NCBI RefSeq assembly: GCF_002834295.1
Contig: NZ_PISP01000001.1
Span: 1,302,001-1,366,000 of the forward strand
Reading direction: 5' to 3'
From: Rhodohalobacter barkolensis
Lineage (GTDB): Bacteria; Bacteroidota; Rhodothermia; Balneolales; Balneolaceae
DNA: 64,000 nucleotides
Shown here: in pieces, positions 27,046 to 35,146 of the stretch
Layout: every line of letters begins with the position of its first letter
Numbering within the stretch: the first letter of the stretch is position 1
The notes under the pieces: model-generated
What the model was told of the DNA's origin: nothing
The model's database searches: none
What the model saw: only the letters and a program-made list of their open reading frames with translations
Translations under genes and position numbers: made by a program

Positions 27046-27684
27046 TTATTGAGATACCCATACTCCGTCAACTACAACTTCAGCTGCTGTATTCTGACGG
27101 ATACTTTTCCTGAAATTCCCGTTTCTGATTTGTTCCGCATTCAGTTCTGTTCCCGATACATCATAATAAAACGTATCTCCGTCTGTAGTAATTTTAAAAT
27201 AGATCTCATACTCAGAAATATCCGAATCTGTATTTAGGTTTTTCAGCCGGTATTCGACATCTACATAGGTAGTGTCATCTACCACCGCATTTGCCCAGGA
27301 GGTGACCTCAGCCTCTAAATCCTCTTCTGACACATCGGGGGTCTCATCAACAGGCGTCAACACAATCTGAGCTGTCGTCACTCGGTCTTCCTGTACATTG
27401 ACGCTTACTGATACATTACTGTAGCCACTTTTTCTAGCCTGAATCGTATAATTACCAACCGGTAAATTATTCAGGTTGAAGCTGCCGTCACTGTTTGAAG
27501 TGATGGAGTTGGATGGAGGGGTCGTAGTCAAATTAACCCTGGGTATTGGATCATCAGAATCACTATCGATGACAATACCTTCAATATCTCCAAAGAGTTG
27601 AACATCTACAGTCTCTTTTGAGCAGGATGAGAAAATAAACGCTATTGTGATAAATATAAGTGCTGGAATACTTCGAAATTTCAT
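27046..27684 (-). CDS. Lipoprotein with carboxypeptidase-regulatory-like domain, last gene of the curli locus
   Basis: 212 residues. The lipobox 'FIFSSCS' gives an acylated Cys near residue 21. Residues about 33-110 form a beta-sandwich like the carboxypeptidase regulatory domain ('DIEGIVIDSDSDDPIPRVNL', 'NSDGSFNLNNLPVGNYTIQARKSGY'). A second about 85-residue beta domain follows ('WANAVVDDTTYVDVEYRLKNL'). It starts 18 bases after the curlin-repeat gene upstream, so it is probably cotranscribed with it. A surface anchor or chaperone for curli is conceivable, but that is inference only. Confidence 0.75.
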   Translation of the reverse strand: MKFRSIPALIFITIAFIFSSCSKETVDVQLFGDIEGIVIDSDSDDPIPRVNLTTTPPSNSITSNSDGSFNLNNLPVGNYTIQARKSGYSNVSVSVNVQEDRVTTAQIVLTPVDETPDVSEEDLEAEVTSWANAVVDDTTYVDVEYRLKNLNTDSDISEYEIYFKITTDGDTFYYDVSGTELNAEQIRNGNFRKSIRQNTAAEVVVDGVWVSQ

Positions 27685-27702
27685 AAGATGATATTCAAAT
27701 AA

Positions 27703-28284
27703 TTAATTGTACCCTCTTCGGGTTGTTACTGAGACTCCCGCTCCATCCCCGCTTCCATTTCCGTACTGCTCTATTGATACGGGCAGACCGTCACCTGAGA
27801 TTTCCAACATCAGATTATTTCCGCTTTGCAGAACCTGGTCCCGGAGTCCATTGCCTTGCCTGAAATTGAAATAGCTGTTAAAACTTCCTTCCTGTGTTAG
27901 TCCAAGATTGTTGTCATCTCCAAGTAAATAGATTAATGCCGTATTGAGATTCCCATCCTGTTGAACTCCCGTTCTGTTGTCAATTCCCTCCAGCTGCACA
28001 AATGCATAATTTCCAATTCCATTTTGATCGATTTCTGCGATATTGCGCTCGCCAATCTGAATAACCTGTGCGCTGTTACCGGCACCGGTAAGTGTTGATT
28101 CAAGGCTCCCGAAAGCAGGTAAATTATCGAATAAGGTAGTAACGAAGCGCTGACTATGCTTTTGCACGGCTTCATTATGCTCTGTATTTGCCTGCGATGG
28201 AAAAACCTCGCTGTTTGTCGATTGAGCTGACAAACCTGAAAAACTTGCTACGATGAATATGACCAGTAATATTATTTTCTTCAT
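27703..28284 (-). CDS. Curlin-repeat protein, possible CsgB-like nucleator
   Basis: 193 residues with a signal peptide (cleaved near GLSAQ). After a 50-residue lead there are about five curlin-type repeats of the form QxGxxNxAxxxQ: 'VIQIGERNIAEIDQ', 'NYAFVQLEGIDNRTGVQQ', 'NTALIYLLGDDNNLGLTQ', 'YFNFRQGNGLRDQVLQ' and 'LMLEISGDGLPVSIEQ'. The C terminus is basic (VTTRRGYN). Five repeats and a basic end recall E. coli CsgB, which nucleates CsgA. It is followed by the lipoprotein gene. The repeat identity is secure; the nucleator role is inferred. Confidence 0.8.
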   Translation of the reverse strand: MKKIILLVIFIVASFSGLSAQSTNSEVFPSQANTEHNEAVQKHSQRFVTTLFDNLPAFGSLESTLTGAGNSAQVIQIGERNIAEIDQNGIGNYAFVQLEGIDNRTGVQQDGNLNTALIYLLGDDNNLGLTQEGSFNSYFNFRQGNGLRDQVLQSGNNLMLEISGDGLPVSIEQYGNGSGDGAGVSVTTRRGYN

Positions 28285-28365
28285 GTCTCTAAGATAATTT
28301 TGTGTGATCGGTTTATAAAATAATTTGTTCTAACAGCACATATGCTTGAAGGCATAGACCACATT

Positions 28366-28773
28366 TCAATACTGTGTTACCTGTACCTTATTTTTCTCTC
28401 CACTCTGGTTTACCTTTATCAAGTTCATTTCACCCTTCAGGCCGTCATCTTTTTGAGTTTGGAAAACTGTGATCAAATTATGAGTTCCATCTTGCCTGAC
28501 ATTCAAGGAATCTTGACTCTGCATTGACATCATCCATACTAAATTATCAGAACCTGCCTGGTCAATCTTTTTCTTGCTAAGAATCTTTTTACAGTTAGCT
28601 TTGCCTGAAAAAAGTAAATAGAAGCTGTTGGTATTTTCCTTACTAACAGTCAGAGTTTGAAAATCCCCGAATGAAACACATTTATCTACTTTATCATCGG
28701 TGCTCTCAGATTGTGCTGATGCTACCCCTGCTGTGAGCAGAAAAATTAGAGTTAATATGATTCGAATCTTCAT
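28366..28773 (-). CDS. Small secreted protein with Cys-pair domain and C-terminal curlin repeats
   Basis: 135 residues. The signal peptide ends near VASAQ. An N-terminal part (about 22-75) has two Cys (DKCVSFGDF and GKANCKKIL) that could form a disulfide. About three curlin-like repeats follow ('DSLNVRQDGTHNLITVFQ', 'EMNLIKVNQSGEKNKVQVTQY'), with the last one ending at the stop codon. I do not know a named family with this layout. It lies inside the curli locus between the major repeat proteins and the CsgB-like protein, so a capping, nucleating or anchoring role is plausible. Confidence 0.7.
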   Translation of the reverse strand: MKIRIILTLIFLLTAGVASAQSESTDDKVDKCVSFGDFQTLTVSKENTNSFYLLFSGKANCKKILSKKKIDQAGSDNLVWMMSMQSQDSLNVRQDGTHNLITVFQTQKDDGLKGEMNLIKVNQSGEKNKVQVTQY

Positions 28774-28889
28774 GATTTTCTAAAATATATGATGTAGCAG
28801 TTTTAAAGGTTCACCAAAAATATGCAGGTACTAATTTCTTAAAACTTTGATATAGTAACCTACGTTTTTGTTAAACCTTTCATTGAACA

Positions 28890-28917
28890 GGCTACAGCCC
28901 TATCAAGGCCATAGCCA
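28890..28917. repeat. Hairpin between curlin genes
   Basis: GGCTACAGCC - CTATCAA - GGCCATAGCC, with mismatches, lies just 3' of the curlin gene ending at 28945. It has no T-run, so it may stabilise the mRNA rather than end it. Confidence 0.35.
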
Positions 28918-28944
28918 AGATTATTTAAAATATCTTCCAACAAA

Positions 28945-29712
28945 TTAATTACTCTGTGTGATAAGTGCAGTATTACCTGATCCGTTAACAGTTACATTTG
29001 CAGTGTTTGAAACACCTGTTTGATAAATATTATAATAATTAGCATCTCCAGTAATCATAACATCTGACGTATGGCCCTGACCATCTTGATATATATAACT
29101 TGAACCCGTACTGGTCATATTATTCGCTTCTCCAACTATGTCAACATTTGCGGTGTGACCGCCAACGCCTAGTTGCTGTATTTCAACTCGATTGATTGAA
29201 CCGTTTAAGCTTACATCCATAATATTGTTATCGCCTAACTGGTTTAATCTTGCAACATTGCTGATTCCGCCGCCCTGGTATACATCTATAGAGTTGCCAC
29301 TTCCTATTTGATCAACTCGTACCTGACTGAAATTATTTCTCTGTGTAATATTGAGAACATTTTGGTCACCGCCAGTATTCTCTTGAATTGCAGGATAGTC
29401 AAGACCCGTACCCGGGGCAGAACTAAAACCAGCAACCGTATGCTTTCCATCTTGATCAATAGTTGCAGAGTTATTACCGATTTGTTCAAGATTCACAAAG
29501 TTAGCTCCCCCTGTTTGATCAATGTCTGCAAATGAAGAACCAGATCCGTTTTCAGTTTGACTTAAATTTACAGTAGCACCGATAGATACAACTTGATCAA
29601 TTTGTGCTTCATTAGTATTACCGGTTTGAGTTACGTTAGCATCATTATTCTGTGCGAACGCCAATCCTGCGGTAAACAAAAAAGCTACGAGTAGCGTTAA
29701 TATCTTTTTCAT
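28945..29712 (-). CDS. Large curlin-repeat (CsgA-like) amyloid subunit
   Basis: 255 residues. The signal peptide (MKKILTLLVAFLFTAGLAFAQ) is nearly the same as in the next upstream gene, pointing to duplication. The rest is a run of about ten Asn/Gln/Gly-rich repeats such as 'ANVTQTGNTNEAQIDQ', 'FVNLEQIGNNSATIDQDG' and 'VARLNQLGDNNIMDV', matching the curlin pattern with internal Gln and Asn ladders. It is probably secreted through CsgG and polymerises on the surface. It is about twice the size of E. coli CsgA (151 residues). Confidence 0.88.
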   Translation of the reverse strand: MKKILTLLVAFLFTAGLAFAQNNDANVTQTGNTNEAQIDQVVSIGATVNLSQTENGSGSSFADIDQTGGANFVNLEQIGNNSATIDQDGKHTVAGFSSAPGTGLDYPAIQENTGGDQNVLNITQRNNFSQVRVDQIGSGNSIDVYQGGGISNVARLNQLGDNNIMDVSLNGSINRVEIQQLGVGGHTANVDIVGEANNMTSTGSSYIYQDGQGHTSDVMITGDANYYNIYQTGVSNTANVTVNGSGNTALITQSN

Positions 29713-29736
29713 TTCATTTCATTGATTATTAAAAAT

Positions 29737-29764
29737 AGCCTGCACAAACGTTACTGTGCAGGCT
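29737..29764 (-). terminator. Intercistronic terminator-like hairpin between the two large curlin genes
   Basis: On the minus strand AGCCTGCACA pairs with TGTGCAGGCT around an eight-base loop and ATTTTTAAT follows. It sits between the two large curlin genes, so it may reduce expression of the downstream subunits. Confidence 0.7.
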
Positions 29765-29773
29765 TAAGATTGA

Positions 29774-30454
29774 TTAGTTTTGTGTAATTGTAGCTGAATT
29801 AAATGATCCAGTAACATTTACTACAGCTGAATTTGAATCCATTGTTTGTGTAACACTTACACCGTTCTCATTACCCATAATATCAACCATCGCAGTATTG
29901 AATGCTGAATTATTTCCAAGTTGAGATAACATTACGGAATTTAAATCACCTTCAATGTCTACGTCTCCGATTCCAGACTCTTGTTCCATACCTACGGTGT
30001 TGTCACTTCCGATTATGTCGAGGAAAAACTCATTATTGTTCTTTTGAGCTTCACCACGAAGAGAATAGAGTAGGTTATCATTGCCTACCATAGACACATC
30101 AAGAATTCCACCCGGCTGATTTTGATAAAAGGCACTTGTCTCTGAAGTTCCTTCTATTCTGTTGTTATCACCAATTTGAGTAATAGTTGCAACACTTTCG
30201 TCAGGGAATCCAAAAAATGCCCTTTGAAGAATGTTTACATAATTATTATCTCCTTCCTGCGAAATATCGGCAGTAGCATCGCCATTTGAGCCACCATCTG
30301 TTTGATCAACATATGCCATGTTGCTGAACCCAATTTGTTCAATCATTGCTTCATGGTCTTCTCCTTCTTGGTCAATGGTTGCTTCATTACTTTGTGCAAA
30401 CGCCATTCCTGCTGTAAACAGAAAGGCTACGGTTAGTATACTTAGCTTTTTCAT
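29774..30454 (-). CDS. Large curlin-repeat (CsgA-like) amyloid subunit, first in order
   Basis: 226 residues from ATG at 30454 (MKKLSILTVAFLFTAGMAFAQ); the 22 codons upstream in frame lack a signal sequence, so I reject the longer form. The mature part has about nine repeats such as 'ATIDQEGEDHEAMIEQIG', 'ADISQEGDNNYVNILQ', 'SVMLSQLGNNSAFNTAMVDI' and a final 'FNSATITQN'. It is strongly acidic. It is the first subunit gene after csgG, separated by about 267 noncoding bases, and likely has its own promoter for high output. Confidence 0.88.
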   Translation of the reverse strand: MKKLSILTVAFLFTAGMAFAQSNEATIDQEGEDHEAMIEQIGFSNMAYVDQTDGGSNGDATADISQEGDNNYVNILQRAFFGFPDESVATITQIGDNNRIEGTSETSAFYQNQPGGILDVSMVGNDNLLYSLRGEAQKNNNEFFLDIIGSDNTVGMEQESGIGDVDIEGDLNSVMLSQLGNNSAFNTAMVDIMGNENGVSVTQTMDSNSAVVNVTGSFNSATITQN

Positions 30455-30639
30455 GGTTGTATCCTGTTTTATTTGATTGTTTGTTCGCCGCATCAAATCC
30501 AATTCCGGATTGATACGCACTCACTTTTTTTTCGTGAGATTGTTAACAGGAGAGTGAAAAAGCGCCGTTAGACTGCAAACGAAGATTTATGTATCTTGCA
30601 TTTTGCAGAGCAGCGTTGTGGATAAATGGTTGGTCGCCT

Positions 30640-30657
30640 CCTTACGATTTCGTAAGG
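30640..30657. repeat. Perfect short hairpin between csgG and the curlin genes
   Basis: CCTTACGATTTCGTAAGG: eight-base arms, two-base centre. It is followed by GC-rich repeats (CGCAGCG / GCTTTGCGC). It lies in the gap 30455-30721 upstream of the first curlin gene, on the path of transcription from a point outside csgG. Confidence 0.4.
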
Positions 30658-30721
30658 TCCCGCAGCGTTGCTTTGCGCTTTTATGTGTCTCCTATACTCT
30701 TTACATAGTCATATTTAATGT

Positions 30722-32086
30722 TTACCGTTTAAAATTTGGTTTATAGGTAAATCCAAGATTTACTCCCCAGTGCTGGTCATTATACTTACCCATCTCAACG
30801 CCATCCAATCCGTCTTCAAACAGATAGCGATAATTTGCTCCGACCCTTATTCCAAACCGGGTATTCAGTTTGTAGTCAAATCCTCCTTCTACTACTCCGT
30901 ATGGCTTGAATTTTTTGATATTCCCCAGAAAAAACGTCCCGCCACCGAGTGATATATAAGGTGAAAGGTTTAAATCAGGAGTCAGATAAAAATTCCCCAG
31001 GATCTCAGCACTTGAAATTTTATCAAAATAGGCATCGCCTGCACTGATCGTAGTATATTGGCCTGTTCCCTTGATGGAAAATCCTTTTACTAATCCCCGC
31101 TCCAAACTTAAACTTACTCCGGGATTTACGTCCGGGTTACCATAGTTTCCAATTACGCTGCCCATAGAACCAAAAGCGTTAAGAGTCCATCCGCTGCGTA
31201 AATCCGCTTTTTCCAGCAGTCCAAAATAGTTTCTTGATAGTTGCTCTCGTTTAAATTTCTCAGCATTAAAGGCAAGCCTGTACTCTTCAACTTCATCCGG
31301 ATCTTTCGGACTCCAGATTTCGTCTTCAATTCCTTCTAAAACCAGCTCTTTCAATGCTTCATCAATCGCCTCCGTTACAGCCATAACAGGAGGTTCGTTG
31401 TAGGTGTAACCCAGTTCAGATTCCAGGAGCCTGTTTGCATCTATAAACCGGAATACACCGCTTTCCAACTGTTGCGAAATAATCGACTTGGTTATGTGGA
31501 CAGTTTTTAAAACTCTACCGCTTTGTGTGGAAACCGCTCTAAGATAAATGGTAACCTGATCTTTTCTGTACTGTGAGGAAGCACCCGTACCCAGATATCT
31601 GGCTCCTGCACCTCCGGTCAACACATTAGTATCGTATCCGATGATACCTCCCTCTAACATTACACCCGCAAAAAGCAGAGGGGGCAATGGCGTTGGTCCA
31701 TTAGGCCCCGCATTTTGCTGGCGAATGTTTTGAATAATCTGACGTTCATTCAGAAGATTTGAAATACTTTCACGCTCAATAGCCACAAACCATCCCGACT
31801 CCTCCATCGCTTTCATCAAAATAGAGGTAGCTCCCTGAGTCACAGCCGTCGACCAGCTTGCCACCCTGTCAGATGGCTTATACTGACCGGTTTGATCTCT
31901 AAAGCGGTATACTGCCGCAACCACTTTTTCTTCAGGTTCAGGCAAAGATTTCAACGCAGCGGATGATTCGCTGACAATACCGGCCGTCGCGCGCTCAGTA
32001 TGAAGTGGTTTCATTACACCTGTACAACCTGCAAGTAATAGTGCACTGAAAAGAAAACTAAAATATGTAACGATTTTGTTCATCAT
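30722..32086 (-). CDS. csgG: CsgG-family curli secretion channel with extended C-terminal beta domain
   Basis: 454 residues, against about 277 for E. coli CsgG. The lipobox 'LLLAGC' places the acylated Cys at residue 21. Residues about 35-258 follow the CsgG plan: 'VVAAVYRFRDQTGQYK', 'TSILMKAMEESGWFVAIERESISNLLNERQII', 'LLFAGVMLEGGIIGYDTN', and 'LKELVLEGIEDEIW', where E. coli CsgG nearly ends. About 195 further residues contain strands ending in aromatic residues ('LERGLVKGFSIKGTGQY', 'GIRVGANYRYLF', 'HWGVNLGFTYKP'), like a small outer-membrane barrel or OmpW-type domain. It overlaps csgF by one base. It forms the outer-membrane pore for curli subunits. Confidence 0.92.
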   Translation of the reverse strand: MMNKIVTYFSFLFSALLLAGCTGVMKPLHTERATAGIVSESSAALKSLPEPEEKVVAAVYRFRDQTGQYKPSDRVASWSTAVTQGATSILMKAMEESGWFVAIERESISNLLNERQIIQNIRQQNAGPNGPTPLPPLLFAGVMLEGGIIGYDTNVLTGGAGARYLGTGASSQYRKDQVTIYLRAVSTQSGRVLKTVHITKSIISQQLESGVFRFIDANRLLESELGYTYNEPPVMAVTEAIDEALKELVLEGIEDEIWSPKDPDEVEEYRLAFNAEKFKREQLSRNYFGLLEKADLRSGWTLNAFGSMGSVIGNYGNPDVNPGVSLSLERGLVKGFSIKGTGQYTTISAGDAYFDKISSAEILGNFYLTPDLNLSPYISLGGGTFFLGNIKKFKPYGVVEGGFDYKLNTRFGIRVGANYRYLFEDGLDGVEMGKYNDQHWGVNLGFTYKPNFKR

Positions 32087-32520
32087 CAGAAACTTGGAAC
32101 TGAAATGCTGGTTTCGTCGCCTGTTAAAATGTTACGGATCACAATTTGCACGTCATCCAATCCGGGCACTACATCGATTGAAAATTCACCAAATTCAAAA
32201 CTCCTTTCTTCAACCTCTCCATCGCCAAACTGACGATTCACAATATCTCGCGTCAGTTGAGACAGGATTTGTCGTTGAAGTGAACTTTGAAAATCACTTA
32301 GTGGATCTCTTTGAAACCTTGAAGCTGCACTGGCTGCCTGATCAAAACGATTTTGCGTATTTGCACTGTTCATCAGCCAGGAGTAATTGCCCGGATTTCC
32401 ACCGAATGCCGGGTTTTTAGGTTGATAAACAAGTTGCTGGGCAGATGCACCGGATACTGCCAGGAACATCCACAAACAACTTGCAAATAAAATTCCTGTA
32501 AATATCTTTCTAAAATTCAT
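32086..32520 (-). CDS. csgF: CsgF-like curli assembly factor
   Basis: 144 residues with a signal peptide (near GASAQ). The hallmark begins right after cleavage: 'LVYQPKNPAFGGNPGNYSWLMNSANTQNRF', closely parallel to the CsgF signature NPxFGGNPxNGxxLLNSAxAQN. The C-terminal part (FEFGEFSIDVVPGLDDVQIVI, NILTGDETSISVPSF) matches the CsgF tail. In E. coli it inserts into the CsgG pore and holds the CsgB nucleator. It is one base from csgE and overlaps csgG. Confidence 0.95.
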   Translation of the reverse strand: MNFRKIFTGILFASCLWMFLAVSGASAQQLVYQPKNPAFGGNPGNYSWLMNSANTQNRFDQAASAASRFQRDPLSDFQSSLQRQILSQLTRDIVNRQFGDGEVEERSFEFGEFSIDVVPGLDDVQIVIRNILTGDETSISVPSF

Positions 32521-32521
32521 A

Positions 32522-33376
32522 TCAGTATATTATTACTTCATTTTTGTTATCACGTAAATATGCATACGTAGTTCTTACCGCATATTTACTGGCCTCTTCA
32601 ACAAAGTCATACTTAGGTTGCAGCCTCACTTTAAATGTTTCTTCATCATTTACCTTAACTATAATGATTGAACCCAGACTGGGAGCGGGTTGCTCCATTA
32701 TTCTTATAGAGTAGTTACTGGCCTCAGGCGGAGACTGCCAATGGCGGTAAAATATGTCGTAGAAATCACGCCCGAATTTTGACCGGGTCTCGTCGTGAAC
32801 CATACCATCCAGCTCCCGAAACATTGCCTGTTCTGTGTTGTTGGACTTCTTCTGCTCCTCACTCTTTTTCTCTTCTATTAGAGCATTAAAGGCTTCACGA
32901 AATGCTGCCATCTCCTCTTCATTCACAACCTCACTACTGTCAGCACTACTGCTTTCAGTCTCTGCAATACTTTCCAATGCGGCTAAATCCATCAGTGTAC
33001 TGATTCTATATCGTCGAAGATGAGATTCATTAACCTTGGCTATAGGCACTTCAGAGACTTTACAGAAAGGATTTTCAAGAACTTCTGCAATATTGAGATT
33101 AGCCTCCTTATAGTTGGCTACATTTTGTGGAATTCTAATTTTTTGTCCCGGAAAAATAAGGTGAGGATTGTTTACCTGGTCAGCATTTGCAATATAAATT
33201 GGCTCCCAAAAACGGTGATCACCGAATCGTTCAGCAATTCGGTAGAGATTATCCCCTTTCTGTACAGAATAGAGTACATCAGAATCGCTGCAACGTTCGG
33301 ACTGTACTGAATTCTTATCAGCACTTTGTCCGAATGGTAATAACAGCAAGATGATAATTACCCCAAATAAATTCAC
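32522..33376 (-). CDS. csgE: LysM-CsgE fusion curli secretion factor
   Basis: 284 residues, more than double E. coli CsgE (129). The signal peptide runs to about residue 18. A LysM domain at about 33-84 ('LYSVQKGDNLYRIAERFGD', 'NPHLIFPGQKIRIP') should bind peptidoglycan. An acidic/serine-rich linker with a predicted helix spans about 86-185. The last about 100 residues are the CsgE domain: 'LDGMVHDETRSKFGRDFYD', 'YRHWQSPPEASNYSIRIMEQ' and 'GSIIIVKVNDEETFKVRLQP', which parallel E. coli CsgE. CsgE caps the periplasmic side of CsgG; the LysM would tether it to the cell wall. First gene of csgEFG. Confidence 0.92.
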   Translation of the reverse strand: MNLFGVIIILLLLPFGQSADKNSVQSERCSDSDVLYSVQKGDNLYRIAERFGDHRFWEPIYIANADQVNNPHLIFPGQKIRIPQNVANYKEANLNIAEVLENPFCKVSEVPIAKVNESHLRRYRISTLMDLAALESIAETESSSADSSEVVNEEEMAAFREAFNALIEEKKSEEQKKSNNTEQAMFRELDGMVHDETRSKFGRDFYDIFYRHWQSPPEASNYSIRIMEQPAPSLGSIIIVKVNDEETFKVRLQPKYDFVEEASKYAVRTTYAYLRDNKNEVIIY

Positions 33377-33796
33377 TAGCCTACTCTTTTTATTTCTGAT
33401 TGCTCTTCAATATTATGCTGTGTCTCTCAGCATATATAGTTACCCAAATCTATTCAGCTACGTATACGTAGTATTTTTACTTAGATGAATAAAACCAAAA
33501 GCACTCTTTATATCTACAGGAAAGAAAGTCATCAGGGTATTAATTTCAAAAGCAGAAAAATTTAATAAACCGGCTCAGTAAATTAGACAAACACATTTAT
33601 GTAACTGTTTGACAATAGCTTATGAGGTGAGATTTTTACAATTTATTTAAATCTATGTTAGGGTTAAAATATTTTAACTAAGCATTAGTACTTACGTTGA
33701 ATAAGAATGCGTAAATTTATTAATAATAGCTTAAAATTTTGATGTGTTTTAGATTGATGGTATGAGGGAGATTAACTAAACTTTAAGTGTTCTCTT
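33377..33796. promoter_or_regulatory. AT-rich promoter region of csgEFG, with a perfect 14-bp palindrome
   Basis: No gene seen in 420 bases. CTACGTATACGTAG at 33458-33471 is a perfect palindrome about 82 bases upstream of the csgE start, a good place for an operator. The rest is AT-rich with no clear RNA structure. Confidence 0.4.
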
Positions 33797-35029
33797 TCAC
33801 CTATTCTTCTCCTCAATCCACTTCGACATATACTTGGTCCCCTGCTGATAGTGATGCATTAACATCGAGCCGATAAAGTTCTTCTTTCTGTGACTCTGCA
33901 GATTTTCACTTATAAAAGCTACACGATTAAGAAAATCATCTGTAAACTTTGTTTTATCGAACTTCTGTTTCAACAGATCGAATCCTGATTCCTGCGCGTT
34001 CTCCCACTCCTCCTTGTTTTGATGAAGCTCAACCGCGTGTTTTGCAAAATCACTCGGTACATTGGTAACTGCCCCGGGCCAATCATTTACGTCAGCAATT
34101 CCCTCTGCTCCAATCGCTGTGGTTACGCTCGGTGTTCCAAATTTCATGGCATCCACAAGCTTTCCTTTCAGTCCTGCACCGAAGCGTAATGGCGCCAATA
34201 AAACCCTGGCCCTGCTTATCACCTCTTCGGCCGACTCTGCCCTTCCTTGAACCAAAAAACCTTCCTTCGGATTGTCAAGCTGATCCACTTTCTGTGAGGG
34301 ATAAGCGCCGTAAATATTAAGCTTTGCATTTGGCAGTTGCTGGCAGATTAGCGGCAAGATTTCCTCCTTCAGCCAGAGCACTGCATTCCAGTTCGGCTCG
34401 TGCAAAAAATTGCCAATGGATACAAAATCACTCCGATCTTCGAATGTGATCGGTGAACTTTGCGGTATATCTTCCATCAAAAAGGGAAGATAAAACAGTA
34501 GGTCCTCCTGTATCCGAAATCGATTGCGAAGGATTTCAAACTCAAATTCTGAGATAATCAACGAAAGATCACACCGGTAAATACTGGCAATTTCCCGCTT
34601 GGTAATGTCATGCTCAAAAAGCATCTCCGGTTCAAACGTACACCCTTGTTTCCATGCAGATTGACGCGCTGCCCGAAGACAATGAAGATCTTCAGTATCC
34701 AAAATTCTTACCGCACTTGGGCACTCCTCCGCTACTCGCCATCCAAACTGTTCCTCGGTCATAAACCGGTCGAACATAACGGCATTCGGGTCCATCTCCC
34801 TGATGAATTCGTTAAATGTTGGGCTGTTCATCTCAACGTCTGCTCGATGAACATCGTATTCAGCCAAATCAACAGCATAGTCGCTGTCGGATGCTGAGGT
34901 TGCAAATGTAACATCGTAACCGGCCTGCTGAAAGAGATCAATCAATTCCATCATTCGACCGCCTGCAGCAGATGAGTCAGGTTCCGGCCAGACTTTCCCG
35001 ATGATCAGTAATTTTTCCATTTGTGACAT
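33797..35029 (-). CDS. Family-1-type glycosyltransferase (GT-B fold)
   Basis: 410 residues, no signal peptide. N-terminal Rossmann half starts 'KLLIIGKVWPEPDSSAAGGRMMELIDLFQQAGYDV', typical of GT4 enzymes. The C-terminal half has 'FVSIGNFLHEPNWNAVLWLKEEILP', 'LNIYGAYP', 'FLVQGRAESAEEVISRARVLLAPLRFGAGLKGKLVDAMKFGTPSVTT', with the Gly-rich nucleotide-sugar region and a Glu replaced by an Ala-rich stretch. It likely adds a sugar to a polysaccharide or glycan. No polysaccharide cluster is next to it. Acceptor unknown. An internal Met at codon 4 is a possible alternative start. Confidence 0.88.
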   Translation of the reverse strand: MSQMEKLLIIGKVWPEPDSSAAGGRMMELIDLFQQAGYDVTFATSASDSDYAVDLAEYDVHRADVEMNSPTFNEFIREMDPNAVMFDRFMTEEQFGWRVAEECPSAVRILDTEDLHCLRAARQSAWKQGCTFEPEMLFEHDITKREIASIYRCDLSLIISEFEFEILRNRFRIQEDLLFYLPFLMEDIPQSSPITFEDRSDFVSIGNFLHEPNWNAVLWLKEEILPLICQQLPNAKLNIYGAYPSQKVDQLDNPKEGFLVQGRAESAEEVISRARVLLAPLRFGAGLKGKLVDAMKFGTPSVTTAIGAEGIADVNDWPGAVTNVPSDFAKHAVELHQNKEEWENAQESGFDLLKQKFDKTKFTDDFLNRVAFISENLQSHRKKNFIGSMLMHHYQQGTKYMSKWIEEKNR

Positions 35030-35146
35030 GCCTAAAACTATTCATTTCGAACATGATTTACATCCATGAATTGATTAACCGAATGTTTTTCAATCATTAA
35101 ACTTCTTAATACCTTATGCTTGATTATCATTTATCCAAGCAAACCC

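Noticed and set aside
28342-28527. Plus-strand frame within the curli locus
   Set aside because: It is antisense to the Cys-pair curlin protein, which has a signal peptide and repeats.
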